Virus record (IMG/VR): IMGVR_UViG_3300044695_003290
Span: 1-21,212 of that record
DNA from: a virus
Length of the DNA stretch: 21,212 nucleotides
Strand: one strand, 5' to 3'
Below the pieces are notes generated by a model that was not told the origin of the DNA, ran no database searches, and saw only the letters and a program-made list of their open reading frames with translations. Made by a program: the position numbers and the translations under genes. Positions 8,549 to 14,117 of the stretch are shown here, one piece after another (the stretch's first letter is position 1; every line of letters begins with the position of its first letter).

Positions 8549-8578
8549 AAAAAGACGGAATTTTTTACGTTCCGCCTT
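8545..8578 (-). terminator. Rho-independent terminator after the HTH gene
   Basis: On the minus strand AAGGCGGAA pairs with UUCCGUCUU (9 base pairs including one G-U) around a 9-base loop and is followed by a run of U (8545-8551). It closes the recombination operon 6 bases after the stop of the HTH gene. Confidence 0.85.
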
Positions 8579-8583
8579 AATAT

Positions 8584-8787
8584 TTATTTACTGAAGAACT
8601 CACCTAACTTTTCAATCGTTTTACTCGATAGGCTTTTGCCATTCATAAACTTATGAAGATTTGGTTGTCTTACTGCTACTAACTTAGAAAAAGCGTTTAA
8701 ACTTAATTCGTGTTTTTGTATGTAATTAGAAACCATTAACCTCGTTAGTTCATTTGCTTTGCTTAAAACTTTTGCTTCTTGCTTCAT
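8584..8787 (-). CDS. Cro/C1-type helix-turn-helix protein, 67 residues
   Basis: The protein has 67 residues, almost all one HTH domain: NYIQKHELSLNAFSKLVAVR, then QPNLHKFMNGKSLSSKTIEK, as in XRE-family DNA-binding proteins. Helices 2 and 3 lie near residues 30-50. It probably binds operator DNA as a dimer and could repress or modulate promoters of this phage; the P1 promoter just downstream is the nearest candidate. It is the last gene of the recombination operon; its start overlaps the previous stop (ATGA) and a terminator follows. No divergent partner promoter is present, so it is not a classic cI/cro switch as seen here. Confidence 0.85.
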   Translation of the reverse strand: MKQEAKVLSKANELTRLMVSNYIQKHELSLNAFSKLVAVRQPNLHKFMNGKSLSSKTIEKLGEFFSK

Positions 8788-9026
8788 AGACTACCTAAAA
8801 AATCGTCAAAATCTTTATTACCGTAGTTAGGTTTTCCACTTTGCGTTTGTTCTTGCACTGGTTTAAAACTTAAACTTAGAAACTTTCCAGTTTTACCTTC
8901 CTTAACCCAACTTGAAACATAATATTCAGTTCCGTTAATTGTAGCTTTGCCATTGTAATGCGGGTGCGTTTCCTTTTCTCGCTTGTTGTTAGTGAATAAC
9001 ACTCCTGAATTGTCTTTCTTTTCCAT
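8784..9026 (-). CDS. Hypothetical phage protein, 80 residues
   Basis: The protein begins MEKKDNSGVLFTNNKREKET and contains INGTEYYVSSWVKEGKTGKF followed by LSLSFKP, a small beta-rich fold; the C-terminus (YGNKDFDDFLGSL) is acidic. I have seen this kind of protein in many phages next to recombination genes, and the first half recalls DUF736-like proteins, but the match is only by eye. The acidic tail resembles the protein-interaction tails of single-stranded DNA-binding proteins, so a DNA-metabolism role is possible but unproven. It starts directly after the stop of a 27-residue gene (TAA ATG) and overlaps the HTH gene start (ATGA). Confidence 0.75.
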   Translation of the reverse strand: MEKKDNSGVLFTNNKREKETHPHYNGKATINGTEYYVSSWVKEGKTGKFLSLSFKPVQEQTQSGKPNYGNKDFDDFLGSL

Positions 9027-9110
9027 TTACTTAATATATTTTATTGGATTTATAACTTGAAGCCATTGTTTTAAGACTTCGATTTTACTTCTTACGCTTG
9101 TTTTACTCAT
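9027..9110 (-). CDS. Very small gene, 27 residues
   Basis: A 28-codon frame encodes MSKTSVRSKIEVLKQWLQVI followed by NPIKYIK. Its ATG overlaps the previous stop as ATGA (9107-9110) and its TAA directly precedes the next ATG (9026), so it exactly fills the gap between two genes. This perfect fit with the coupling style of the operon is the main evidence that it is translated. The peptide is cationic and could form an amphipathic helix. No family is recognised. Confidence 0.6.
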   Translation of the reverse strand: MSKTSVRSKIEVLKQWLQVINPIKYIK

Positions 9111-9292
9111 CTTTTTTCTATATAAAGGTTCTTAAATCTTTCTTGACTGCAACAAAATTCTGATATAGTGTTTTTGTCGTGTTGCCTAATTACTTCGTAC
9201 CAAAGTTTATTTCGTTGTAACGCTTTGATTTGTACTAATTGGTCTTCTCTTGTTACGTTAATGTAATATGCCATTTCTTTTAGTTCTTTCAT
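9107..9292 (-). CDS. Hypothetical protein, 61 residues
   Basis: The protein starts MKELKEMAYYINVTREDQLV and ends FCCSQERFKNLYIEKR. It is charged and mostly helical; no family is recognised. The frame is open 21 codons further upstream, to ATG 9355, but that extension only re-reads the conserved end (EQYYNETFKSE) of the preceding gene in another frame, so ATG 9292, one base after the previous stop, is chosen. It lies in the recombination operon downstream of a member of the triplicated small family, and its end overlaps the next tiny gene (ATGA). Confidence 0.7.
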   Translation of the reverse strand: MKELKEMAYYINVTREDQLVQIKALQRNKLWYEVIRQHDKNTISEFCCSQERFKNLYIEKR

Positions 9293-9293
9293 C

Positions 9294-9509
9294 TTATTCT
9301 GATTTAAAGGTTTCGTTGTAGTATTGTTCAAATCCATATTGACTATTATAAGCATCGGCTAAATAAGATTTTCTTATCTGCTCCTTTTCCATTGCTTTGG
9401 CTTGTTCAAATACACCTTTAGGTAATGTAATATGCATTTCTTCAGTTTCTTTGTTAATTGAAGCGGCTAATATTTGAGATATTAACCATTCTACTGCTGT
9501 TTGTTTCAT
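9294..9509 (-). CDS. Triplicated small family, copy A (71 residues)
   Basis: The protein begins MKQTAVEWLISQILAASIN, has FEQAKAMEKEQIRKSYLADA in the middle and ends EQYYNETFKSE. These three blocks define a small-protein family that I recall from flavobacterial phages; two further members lie at 10179-10403 and 11763-12113. It is helical and acidic, with no catalytic or metal site. The role is unknown. DNA at both ends is almost identical to the other copies (9484-9502 matches 12091-12109; 9295-9329 matches 10180-10214), which points to recent duplication or recombination between copies. The start overlaps the stop of the exonuclease gene (ATGA). Confidence 0.8.
   Translation of the reverse strand: MKQTAVEWLISQILAASINKETEEMHITLPKGVFEQAKAMEKEQIRKSYLADAYNSQYGFEQYYNETFKSE
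9295..9329 (-). repeat. 35-base direct repeat, copy 1
   Basis: These 35 bases differ by a single base from 10180-10214 and encode the last residues (QYYNETFKSE) of two paralogous genes. A shorter, 18-base version with one mismatch remains at 11747-11764, beyond the stop of the third paralog. Confidence 0.85.
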
Positions 9510-10177
9510 AAGTTTTCTATTAAATTATTATAATACTCTCTGCATTCTTCTACTCGTTGTTTAATCTTTTCGATTATTTCTTCGTCTTTTGCTATTTTAA
9601 AGACTTTTACGCGCTTTTCTTTTGGTATGTGGTCAAAGTTATGCTTCTTCTGCACAAAGTCTCTTACATCTAAACTTTCATCTATTAAGTTTTGTTTCCA
9701 ATGTTCACGCCTAACTTCGTCTTCTACTATCTGAAAAGGTGTATTTACAAGGCAATAACAAAGTAATGCTTCGTCTTTTCCTGTTAACCACATATATCCC
9801 TGAAGTTGATAGTAATAATCTTTATTTGGACACTCTGTTTCAAAAAACGGAAACGTTGTAGCATCCCAACTGCATTTTACATCTAAAAGAACTTCGTTCG
9901 TGTTTACGTCTGGCGTTCCTGTTAAATAATCGTTGGTTAAATTCTCTTCATTCTTGTAAATAAAGCCTAAGTTCAACACATCGTTAACCAATTCGATTCC
10001 TTCGTCCTCAACCTCGTTACCTTTGTCCGTGTACCTGCTCCAAAACTCTTTACGAATTCCGTATTTATGTTCGATTGCAAGTTCTTGAATGTAGGTTTTT
10101 GTGGTTTTCGATAAAACCTCCCCTTTTGTTTTAGGGGAAGTCATTAATTTTCCTATTTGTGAGCAACGTATTTTCAT
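9506..10177 (-). CDS. YqaJ-type viral recombinase / PD-(D/E)XK exonuclease
   Basis: This is a lambda-exonuclease-fold nuclease of 223 residues. It should resect double-stranded ends to give 3' single strands for the annealing protein encoded upstream. Visible motifs are GNEVEDEGIE (about 53-62, acidic helix motif), LTGTPDVNTNEVLLDVKCSW (about 85-104, with catalytic Asp, then Asp-x-Lys) and YYYQLQGYMWLTG (about 121-133, the Q-x-x-x-Y helix). ATG 10177 is chosen, one base after the preceding stop (TAG A ATG); an upstream extension to 10270 only re-reads the previous gene in another frame. The end overlaps the next start (ATGA). With ERF it forms a two-component recombination system. Confidence 0.9.
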   Translation of the reverse strand: MKIRCSQIGKLMTSPKTKGEVLSKTTKTYIQELAIEHKYGIRKEFWSRYTDKGNEVEDEGIELVNDVLNLGFIYKNEENLTNDYLTGTPDVNTNEVLLDVKCSWDATTFPFFETECPNKDYYYQLQGYMWLTGKDEALLCYCLVNTPFQIVEDEVRREHWKQNLIDESLDVRDFVQKKHNFDHIPKEKRVKVFKIAKDEEIIEKIKQRVEECREYYNNLIENL

Positions 10178-10178
10178 T

Positions 10179-10403
10179 CTATTCTGATTTAAAGGTTTCA
10201 TTGTAGTATTGTTCTCCACCATCCCCAGCTTCATTACTCCAATCTGATTCGTTTCCCTCATTAAAAGCATTAATTATGTGTTCCTGTTCCATTTTTTCAG
10301 CTTGTTCAATAGTTCTTGTAACTAATATTGTATCAAGACTTATTTCAAGTGACATATAATATTTTATTGTTTCAACCAAATATTTTACTCCTGTCTGTTT
10401 CAT
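10179..10403 (-). CDS. Triplicated small family, copy B (74 residues)
   Basis: The protein begins MKQTGVKYLVETIKYYMSLE, has RTIEQAEKMEQEHIINAFNE in the middle and ends GGEQYYNETFKSE. It is the most diverged of the three copies at the N-terminus, while its last 35 coding bases match copy A with one change. It is helical and acidic; function unknown. The ATG at 10403 is preceded by an AT-rich leader (AAAATTTTAAATT) much like that of copy C. It lies directly before the exonuclease gene, so the family seems tied to recombination genes, though whether by function or by shared DNA repeats is not known. Confidence 0.8.
   Translation of the reverse strand: MKQTGVKYLVETIKYYMSLEISLDTILVTRTIEQAEKMEQEHIINAFNEGNESDWSNEAGDGGEQYYNETFKSE
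10180..10214 (-). repeat. 35-base direct repeat, copy 2
   Basis: This copy matches 9295-9329 at 34 of 35 positions. It covers the C-terminal codons of the second paralog and ends 3 bases before the start codon of the exonuclease gene, so such a repeat marks a gene junction in each case. Confidence 0.85.
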
Positions 10404-10416
10404 AATTTAAAATTTT

Positions 10417-10779
10417 TTAATTTGGGTTATTAGGTTCTATTTGCAAAGTTCCTTCATCATTAATTACTAACCAATAAGGAAAACCACCTAAATCTAATGA
10501 TGGGATTTTTTTAGCTGAATATTCATAATCACAACCTTTAAACCTATATTTTCTTAAATTAATTAACCCATTTAAAACATCCTCTTCTTGCGAAGGGTTC
10601 CAAATTTTAATAGCTTGGCTTTCAAATGAAGATACAATGTCTTTAGGAATAAAAAATTCTGTAAAACTTTTAACAGATAATTCAGCATCTTTAATAGCTC
10701 TTTCTATACTTGCTCCGTTCATTGATTTCAATAAAACATTACAGTATAATTCTTTTATAATTTCTTCATTTGTTTTCAT
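10417..10779 (-). CDS. Hypothetical protein, 120 residues
   Basis: The protein begins MKTNEEIIKELYCNVLLKSM with a helical N-terminal half and ends in a small beta part (GGFPYWLVINDEGTLQIEPN). I do not recognise a family. No membrane segment or metal site is seen. It overlaps the end of the ERF gene (ATGA, 10776-10779) and is 13 bases before copy B of the triplicated family, so it is co-expressed with the recombination genes. Its base composition (more A/T, few C/G-rich codons) looks slightly poorer in GC than the ERF gene, which may mean a separate origin; this is an impression only. Confidence 0.75.
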   Translation of the reverse strand: MKTNEEIIKELYCNVLLKSMNGASIERAIKDAELSVKSFTEFFIPKDIVSSFESQAIKIWNPSQEEDVLNGLINLRKYRFKGCDYEYSAKKIPSLDLGGFPYWLVINDEGTLQIEPNNPN

Positions 10780-11315
10780 ATAAGTAACAATGCTTTTTGT
10801 TGAACTTCATTTAATTCGAACTTCGCTTGTAGCTCTTCGGCTGTAAATTCACCGTTACGGATAGCTTCTACTGCTTTTAAAAATCGTTCACCTTGTATTG
10901 TAGGCTTTTTTGCTTCCGTGTTTTTAGATTCTTCCTTTTTGTTATCTTTTGAATCAGGATCGCTTTCTGTTTCATCAATTAAAAATAAACCATTTAAAGC
11001 GTATTTACGAGCGTAACTTGAAGCAGTACCCGTGCATTGTTCGCTTGACATTCCTTTGTGTTCACCAAGCTCTGCCCATCCTAAAACTTCTGCTATGCCG
11101 TCATCGGTTTTTAAAGTTGCTGTTGCTTTTAAAAATAGCTTGTTACCTACTTGTTCAATACTATCACTAAGGATTAATGTTGCTCCGTGTTTTACTAAGA
11201 TAGGTTTTGCCGATTCTAAAATTTGTTCAGCACTACGATACTTGTAATTACCAAACTTGTTTAAACTTCCTTTTGGACATTTTAATTCTGCCTGAATTTC
11301 TAATAACTTTTTCAT
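10776..11315 (-). CDS. erf: ERF-family single-strand annealing protein
   Basis: This recombinase of 179 residues anneals complementary single strands during phage recombination and concatemer formation. The family signature is clear: KFGNYKYRSAEQILESAKPI near residue 21, TATLKTDDGIAEVLGWAELG in the middle, and SSEQCTGTASSYARKYALNG followed by LFLIDETESDPD near 92-122. The C-terminal 60 residues form a Lys/Glu-rich linker and a small helical tail, as is usual for the less conserved end. It is the first gene after promoter P2, and the paired YqaJ exonuclease lies two genes downstream. It acts in the cytoplasm on replicating phage DNA. Confidence 0.92.
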   Translation of the reverse strand: MKKLLEIQAELKCPKGSLNKFGNYKYRSAEQILESAKPILVKHGATLILSDSIEQVGNKLFLKATATLKTDDGIAEVLGWAELGEHKGMSSEQCTGTASSYARKYALNGLFLIDETESDPDSKDNKKEESKNTEAKKPTIQGERFLKAVEAIRNGEFTAEELQAKFELNEVQQKALLLI

Positions 11316-11337
11316 AATATAAATTTTAATTGTTTGA

Positions 11338-11368
11338 CAAATATAACTATTCTTTTTAATATAACAAT
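11338..11368 (-). promoter_or_regulatory. Bacteroidota-type promoter P2 before ERF
   Basis: On the minus strand ATTG (11365-11368) is followed by 19 bases and TATATTTG (11338-11345). The spacer contains TTATATTAAAAAGAATA, identical to the spacers at 12146-12162 and 16435-16451. The leader continues with AAACAATTAAAA before the ERF start. Confidence 0.78.
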
Positions 11369-11381
11369 GAAATCAAAAAAA

Positions 11382-11744
11382 TTATAAAAATTTTCTTAAT
11401 CCAGCAGCACATCGTTCTATGCTGTTTGCTCGTTCCTGAAGGCTTTGTATTTGCTCTTGGATAGTTTCCTTGCAATCGCTTGTAAAATATCCGTTAGACG
11501 TAGCTATTAAAGGAATGATTCCATTTGTACGTATATAGTTAACCATTTTACGTAAACGCGGACCATTCATTTTAGTTTTATAACCTTTCGTGTTTAGGTA
11601 TTCGTTCATTCGGGTTACTATTAACTCCGACTTTATTGGGTTTTCCTTTTTGTAGTTTCGGAATCCGTGAACCACTACAGGTAAAATCTCTATTTCTTCG
11701 CTTGTAAGTTCGTGTGTGAACTCCTCAAAATTAGTTACGCTCAT
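11382..11744 (-). CDS. Winged-helix-like phage protein, 120 residues
   Basis: The protein has LTSEEIEILPVVVHGFRNYK near the start, YLNTKGYKTKMNGPRLRKMV and NYIRTNGIIPLIATSNGYFT in the middle, then a helical, Gln-rich C-terminus. The middle part, with a helix ending in a basic recognition segment followed by a short beta turn, looks like a winged helix-turn-helix; I recall similar small proteins in phages of several phyla without known function. It might bind DNA. It follows copy C of the triplicated family after 18 bases that still carry a relic of that family's end, and it lies before promoter P2. AAACACGAA occurs in frame at 11587-11595. Confidence 0.8.
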   Translation of the reverse strand: MSVTNFEEFTHELTSEEIEILPVVVHGFRNYKKENPIKSELIVTRMNEYLNTKGYKTKMNGPRLRKMVNYIRTNGIIPLIATSNGYFTSDCKETIQEQIQSLQERANSIERCAAGLRKFL

Positions 11745-11746
11745 TC

Positions 11747-11764
11747 TATTCTAATTTAAAGGTT
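11747..11764 (-). repeat. Truncated copy of the junction repeat
   Basis: These 18 bases match the first 18 bases of the 35-base repeats (9295 and 10180) with one change, but here they lie mostly beyond the stop codon (11763-11765) of the third paralog. They would encode a Phe-Lys-Leu-Glu end that is no longer reached, so they look like a scar left when the gene's end was replaced. Confidence 0.7.
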
Positions 11765-12113
11765 AAACAATGTCATGTTTTAAATTACAATCAACACAAA
11801 TAAAAAACTCTTTATCAGTTTTGCTGCTTTCAAGTTTTCCAATGCAATATCCATTATCAATTATTTTTCTTTTGTTGCACCAATCACATTTTTTAGTTTT
11901 ACTTATTTTATTTGTATAAAATTTTTCTAAATATTCTTTAGAAACCTTTTGTTCATTAAAAGTAAGACCGTTAAAATCAGAAAACTTTTTAGCAAAATCA
12001 ATTACCATATCCTTCTCCATTTCTTTGGCTTGTTCAATTTCTTCATCTGTTACAACTTGTGCAAACCCTTGTTTGTTTAACCGACTAATCAACCATTCTA
12101 CTGCTGTTTTCAT
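11763..12113 (-). CDS. Triplicated small family, copy C with added zinc ribbon (116 residues)
   Basis: The first 40 residues (MKTAVEWLISRLNKQGFAQV, then DEEIEQAKEMEKDMVIDFA) match copies A and B. In place of the usual EQYYNETF end there is a longer part with CDWC (76-79), a Cys at 90 and CVDC (106-109), a probable four-Cys zinc ribbon. The gene thus looks like a fusion of the small family with a zinc-binding module, and the old end remains as a noncoding scar at 11747-11764. Its first 19 shared bases are identical to copy A. A promoter-like site (12136-12143) with the repeated spacer lies in front. Function unknown; nucleic-acid or protein binding is plausible for the ribbon. Confidence 0.8.
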   Translation of the reverse strand: MKTAVEWLISRLNKQGFAQVVTDEEIEQAKEMEKDMVIDFAKKFSDFNGLTFNEQKVSKEYLEKFYTNKISKTKKCDWCNKRKIIDNGYCIGKLESSKTDKEFFICVDCNLKHDIV

Positions 12114-12135
12114 AATTTAAGTTTTAATTGTTTTA

Positions 12136-12163
12136 CAAATATAGTTATTCTTTTTAATATAAT
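12136..12163 (-). promoter_or_regulatory. Promoter-like site P3 with repeated spacer
   Basis: TATATTTG (12136-12143, minus strand) is preceded by the same 17-base spacer TTATATTAAAAAGAATA as P2 and P4, and followed by AAACAATTAAAA. The -33 TTG is not present (GAA instead), so it may be weaker or need an activator. It overlaps the end of the NinG gene. Confidence 0.6.
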
Positions 12164-12675
12164 TCTAATTGTTTAATCTTTTTTTTATAGATGTTAATTA
12201 TTTCCTTTAACTCTTCCTTTGTAAACTTCCGTGTTTTATGACCTTCCGCTTCTAAAAGTGTTAATTGTTCTTCTCCTATCTTGTTAATTAATCCTTTGCG
12301 ATATTCAATTAAATTACCTGAAAGATACGTGTTACAATGTTCGCACTGAAGATGAACATTTAATTCATTAAAACGAACGTTCCAATGGTTGTTAGCGTTG
12401 AAGTAGTGACCTGCGTTTTCTTTTAATGGTTTCTTTTGGCAACTTATACAAACTTGACCTTTATCTCTTAATCTGATATACTTATTAAAAATAATTTGAG
12501 TAGCTTTTATTAGTTCCTGTATAGTCTCAAGATCGTTTTTCATTTTAGCTTTCGTCTTTTTCCAAGTCTTTGCCTTTTCGGATTCTACCCAAACACGAAC
12601 ACACTCATCTTTTAAGCAGTATTTTTGAAGGAATTTAATAGGCTCAAATTTCTCTTTACAATGTTTACACTTCAT
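12154..12675 (-). CDS. ninG: NinG/Rap-type recombination nuclease
   Basis: The protein has 173 residues. The N-terminus holds a small zinc-type site (CKHC at 3-6, Cys 20 and Cys 25). The core CISCQKKP (76-83), AGHYFNANNHWNVRFNELNV (88-107) and CEHCNTYLSGNLIEYRKGLI (111-130) is the NinG family signature, with an HNH-like arrangement of His and Cys. Lambda NinG (Rap) resolves branched recombination intermediates such as Holliday and D-loop junctions, and the same role is inferred here beside ERF and YqaJ genes. Its start overlaps the preceding stop (ATGA), placing it at the end of the replication operon. The + strand copy of AAACACGAA at 12591-12599 lies inside. Confidence 0.93.
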   Translation of the reverse strand: MKCKHCKEKFEPIKFLQKYCLKDECVRVWVESEKAKTWKKTKAKMKNDLETIQELIKATQIIFNKYIRLRDKGQVCISCQKKPLKENAGHYFNANNHWNVRFNELNVHLQCEHCNTYLSGNLIEYRKGLINKIGEEQLTLLEAEGHKTRKFTKEELKEIINIYKKKIKQLELY

Positions 12676-12854
12676 GTTTCAGTATTTTTATCATAATCAA
12701 TCCAATTAATATCTTTTAAATCTTGCAATGCTGTAATTTTTCCTTCACTATCAAAATGAAAAAAACCAAATTTTACTCCTTTCAATAAATCTTGTTCTTT
12801 TTTTTTCATTGCTTTCATTAACTTATCTGTAAACTTTATTTTTTTCTTTTTCAT
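12672..12854 (-). CDS. Small basic protein, 60 residues
   Basis: The protein begins MKKKKIKFTDKLMKAMKKKE, a strongly basic helical start of about 25 residues, then VKFGFFHFDSEGKITALQDL and an acidic end. No family is recognised. The basic helix might bind nucleic acid or a partner protein. It overlaps both neighbours by ATGA, between a coiled-coil protein and NinG, so it is translated together with the replication and recombination genes. Confidence 0.68.
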   Translation of the reverse strand: MKKKKIKFTDKLMKAMKKKEQDLLKGVKFGFFHFDSEGKITALQDLKDINWIDYDKNTET

Positions 12855-13144
12855 AATTCATAATTTTTGGTTGTTAATTGTGTTTGTAAATCTTTATTTT
12901 TAAATTTTTCCTCTTGAAGTAATCTTTCAAGTCTAAAGTTTTGCTGTAAAGCTGCCCTATACTCTTTCTCCATCGTCGCATAAACTAAACTAATTTCTTG
13001 AAGGTCTGATAACGTTCTTTCCATTGAATCGATTATGTCTTTTCGATTAGGGTGGTTCGTCTTTATCTCTTCTAAACTTATTTTAACTTTTAAGAAAGTA
13101 GTTTGTATTCCTACTTTGGCTGATATAATATTCAATTCGTCCAT
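12851..13144 (-). CDS. Coiled-coil protein, 97 residues
   Basis: The protein begins MDELNIISAKVGIQTTFLKV and is almost entirely helical, with a heptad-like run of hydrophobic residues from about 40 to 92 (TMEKEYRAALQQNFRLERLL and onward). It therefore probably forms a coiled-coil dimer. I recall similar small proteins near phage replication genes but no function. The leader is notable: AAACACGAA (13148-13156) ends 3 bases before the ATG at 13144, and there is no Shine-Dalgarno sequence. The end overlaps the next start (ATGA). Confidence 0.75.
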   Translation of the reverse strand: MDELNIISAKVGIQTTFLKVKISLEEIKTNHPNRKDIIDSMERTLSDLQEISLVYATMEKEYRAALQQNFRLERLLQEEKFKNKDLQTQLTTKNYEL

Positions 13145-13172
13145 TTATTCGTGTTTTTGCTTGTTATAATAA

Positions 13173-14117
13173 TCAAAAAGGGTTTTGCTTTAACTTTTCA
13201 GAAAACGAAATTAATTCTTTTCCGTTAACAATGTCAGGTTCAATTAAAGGAAGTTGTTTAGGTTTTATTGGTTCGTGTTTTCGTAATGGGTCAACTGAAT
13301 TAATCTTGAACCCTAAGCCGTTGTTAAATTCACAAAGTACAGGTTCATCCAACCTTGTATGCATTCCGCCCGTGTCCATGTCTTTAATTTTTTCTACATT
13401 AACCATAGTGTAATATTTCATTGTTTCGTGTTTTATTAAACGATGAATAACAAACATATCGTCACATCTATTTAGAAATGCTTTTCCACCTTCAACGTGG
13501 TCTTTTAATGGCGGCTTCAGATGACCTTTCCACATATGATTTTCAGCGTATAAATTACCACTCCTTCCACTTTCAGAATTCGGATGCGTGTTTATGTAAA
13601 TTGTAATTCCTGTTTGGTTTACAAATTGCCGTGCTTCATTTAAGAAATTGTAGTTACCTTCAAAAGTCATCGACCTATCTAAACCTGTAAACGGGTCAAT
13701 TAATGCAGCATCGCATTCGCTTTCCTTAAATAGCTTCAAAAGTTCGGTAGGTTTGTAAAGTTTATCATTCGGGATAAAATCAAAATACTGCTCTAAATAT
13801 GTAGCCGTGCTTAATATCTTTGAATCTTCAATTTCAGTAAACTTTTGCCCTAAATACATTTGAATCATATCACGCAGGATTTGACCTTTTTGGTTTTCAC
13901 CGCTCCAAATACAAAATCGTAGTTCGTGTTTTACTGCTAAAGTCAAAAAATACCAATTTATCCAATATGTTTTCCCGACATTATCGTGACCGAGAATTAT
14001 GTTTAACTGCTTACGTTTAAATCTAAGGTGATTATCTAAGTCACATCCTATAGAATAACCTTTCTTAATCTTTCCGTGTTTATAATCGAGCAGGTATTGT
14101 ATTGAATCTCCTTTCAT
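13173..14117 (-). CDS. RecA/DnaB-fold ATPase, replicative-helicase-like
   Basis: The protein has 314 residues. Walker A GHDNVGKT lies at 43-50. IWSGEN at 70-75 matches the motif with the catalytic Glu of DnaB-type helicases. Walker B is DAALID at 136-141, and ITIYINTHPNSE near 170 is the sensor-like strand after it. DnaB helicases are usually longer because of an N-terminal primase-binding domain, absent here, so this is a core-only or RepA-like helicase ATPase. It probably unwinds DNA at the phage origin together with the initiator encoded just upstream (ATGA overlap at 14114-14117). AAACACGAA occurs three times in this gene (13272, 13425, 13923), each read as Lys-His-Glu. Confidence 0.85.
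   Translation of the reverse strand: MKGDSIQYLLDYKHGKIKKGYSIGCDLDNHLRFKRKQLNIILGHDNVGKTYWINWYFLTLAVKHELRFCIWSGENQKGQILRDMIQMYLGQKFTEIEDSKILSTATYLEQYFDFIPNDKLYKPTELLKLFKESECDAALIDPFTGLDRSMTFEGNYNFLNEARQFVNQTGITIYINTHPNSESGRSGNLYAENHMWKGHLKPPLKDHVEGGKAFLNRCDDMFVIHRLIKHETMKYYTMVNVEKIKDMDTGGMHTRLDEPVLCEFNNGLGFKINSVDPLRKHEPIKPKQLPLIEPDIVNGKELISFSEKLKQNPF

Larger units (their letters stand above)
1752..13931 (-). repeat. Dispersed 9-base word AAACACGAA, 13 copies
   Basis: Minus-strand copies by my own count start at 1752, 1932, 2487, 5096, 6742, 7675, 8707, 9897, 11587, 13148, 13272, 13425 and 13923 (+ coordinates of TTCGTGTTT). Three copies lie on the other strand (4650, 12591, 19901). Chance expectation at this base composition is well below one per strand. 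Copies occur in two different codon frames (Asn-Thr-Asn/Lys and Lys-His-Glu) and in leaders, so codon use alone does not explain them. Confidence 0.65.

Noticed and set aside
9292-9355. N-terminal extension of the 61-residue protein to ATG 9355
   Set aside because: The added residues only re-read the conserved end of copy A in another frame; ATG 9292 follows that stop by one base.
10177-10270. N-terminal extension of the YqaJ-type nuclease to base 10270
   Set aside because: It overlaps copy B by 92 bases; the family normally begins close to the motif after ATG 10177.
2188-13413. Open frames on the + strand (for example 2188-2385, 2604-2876, 4017-4211, 6327-6545, 7700-7909, 10949-11170, 11032-11247, 13231-13413)
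   Set aside because: All lie opposite well-supported minus-strand genes, have low-complexity Leu/Cys/Phe-rich translations and no promoters or coupling.
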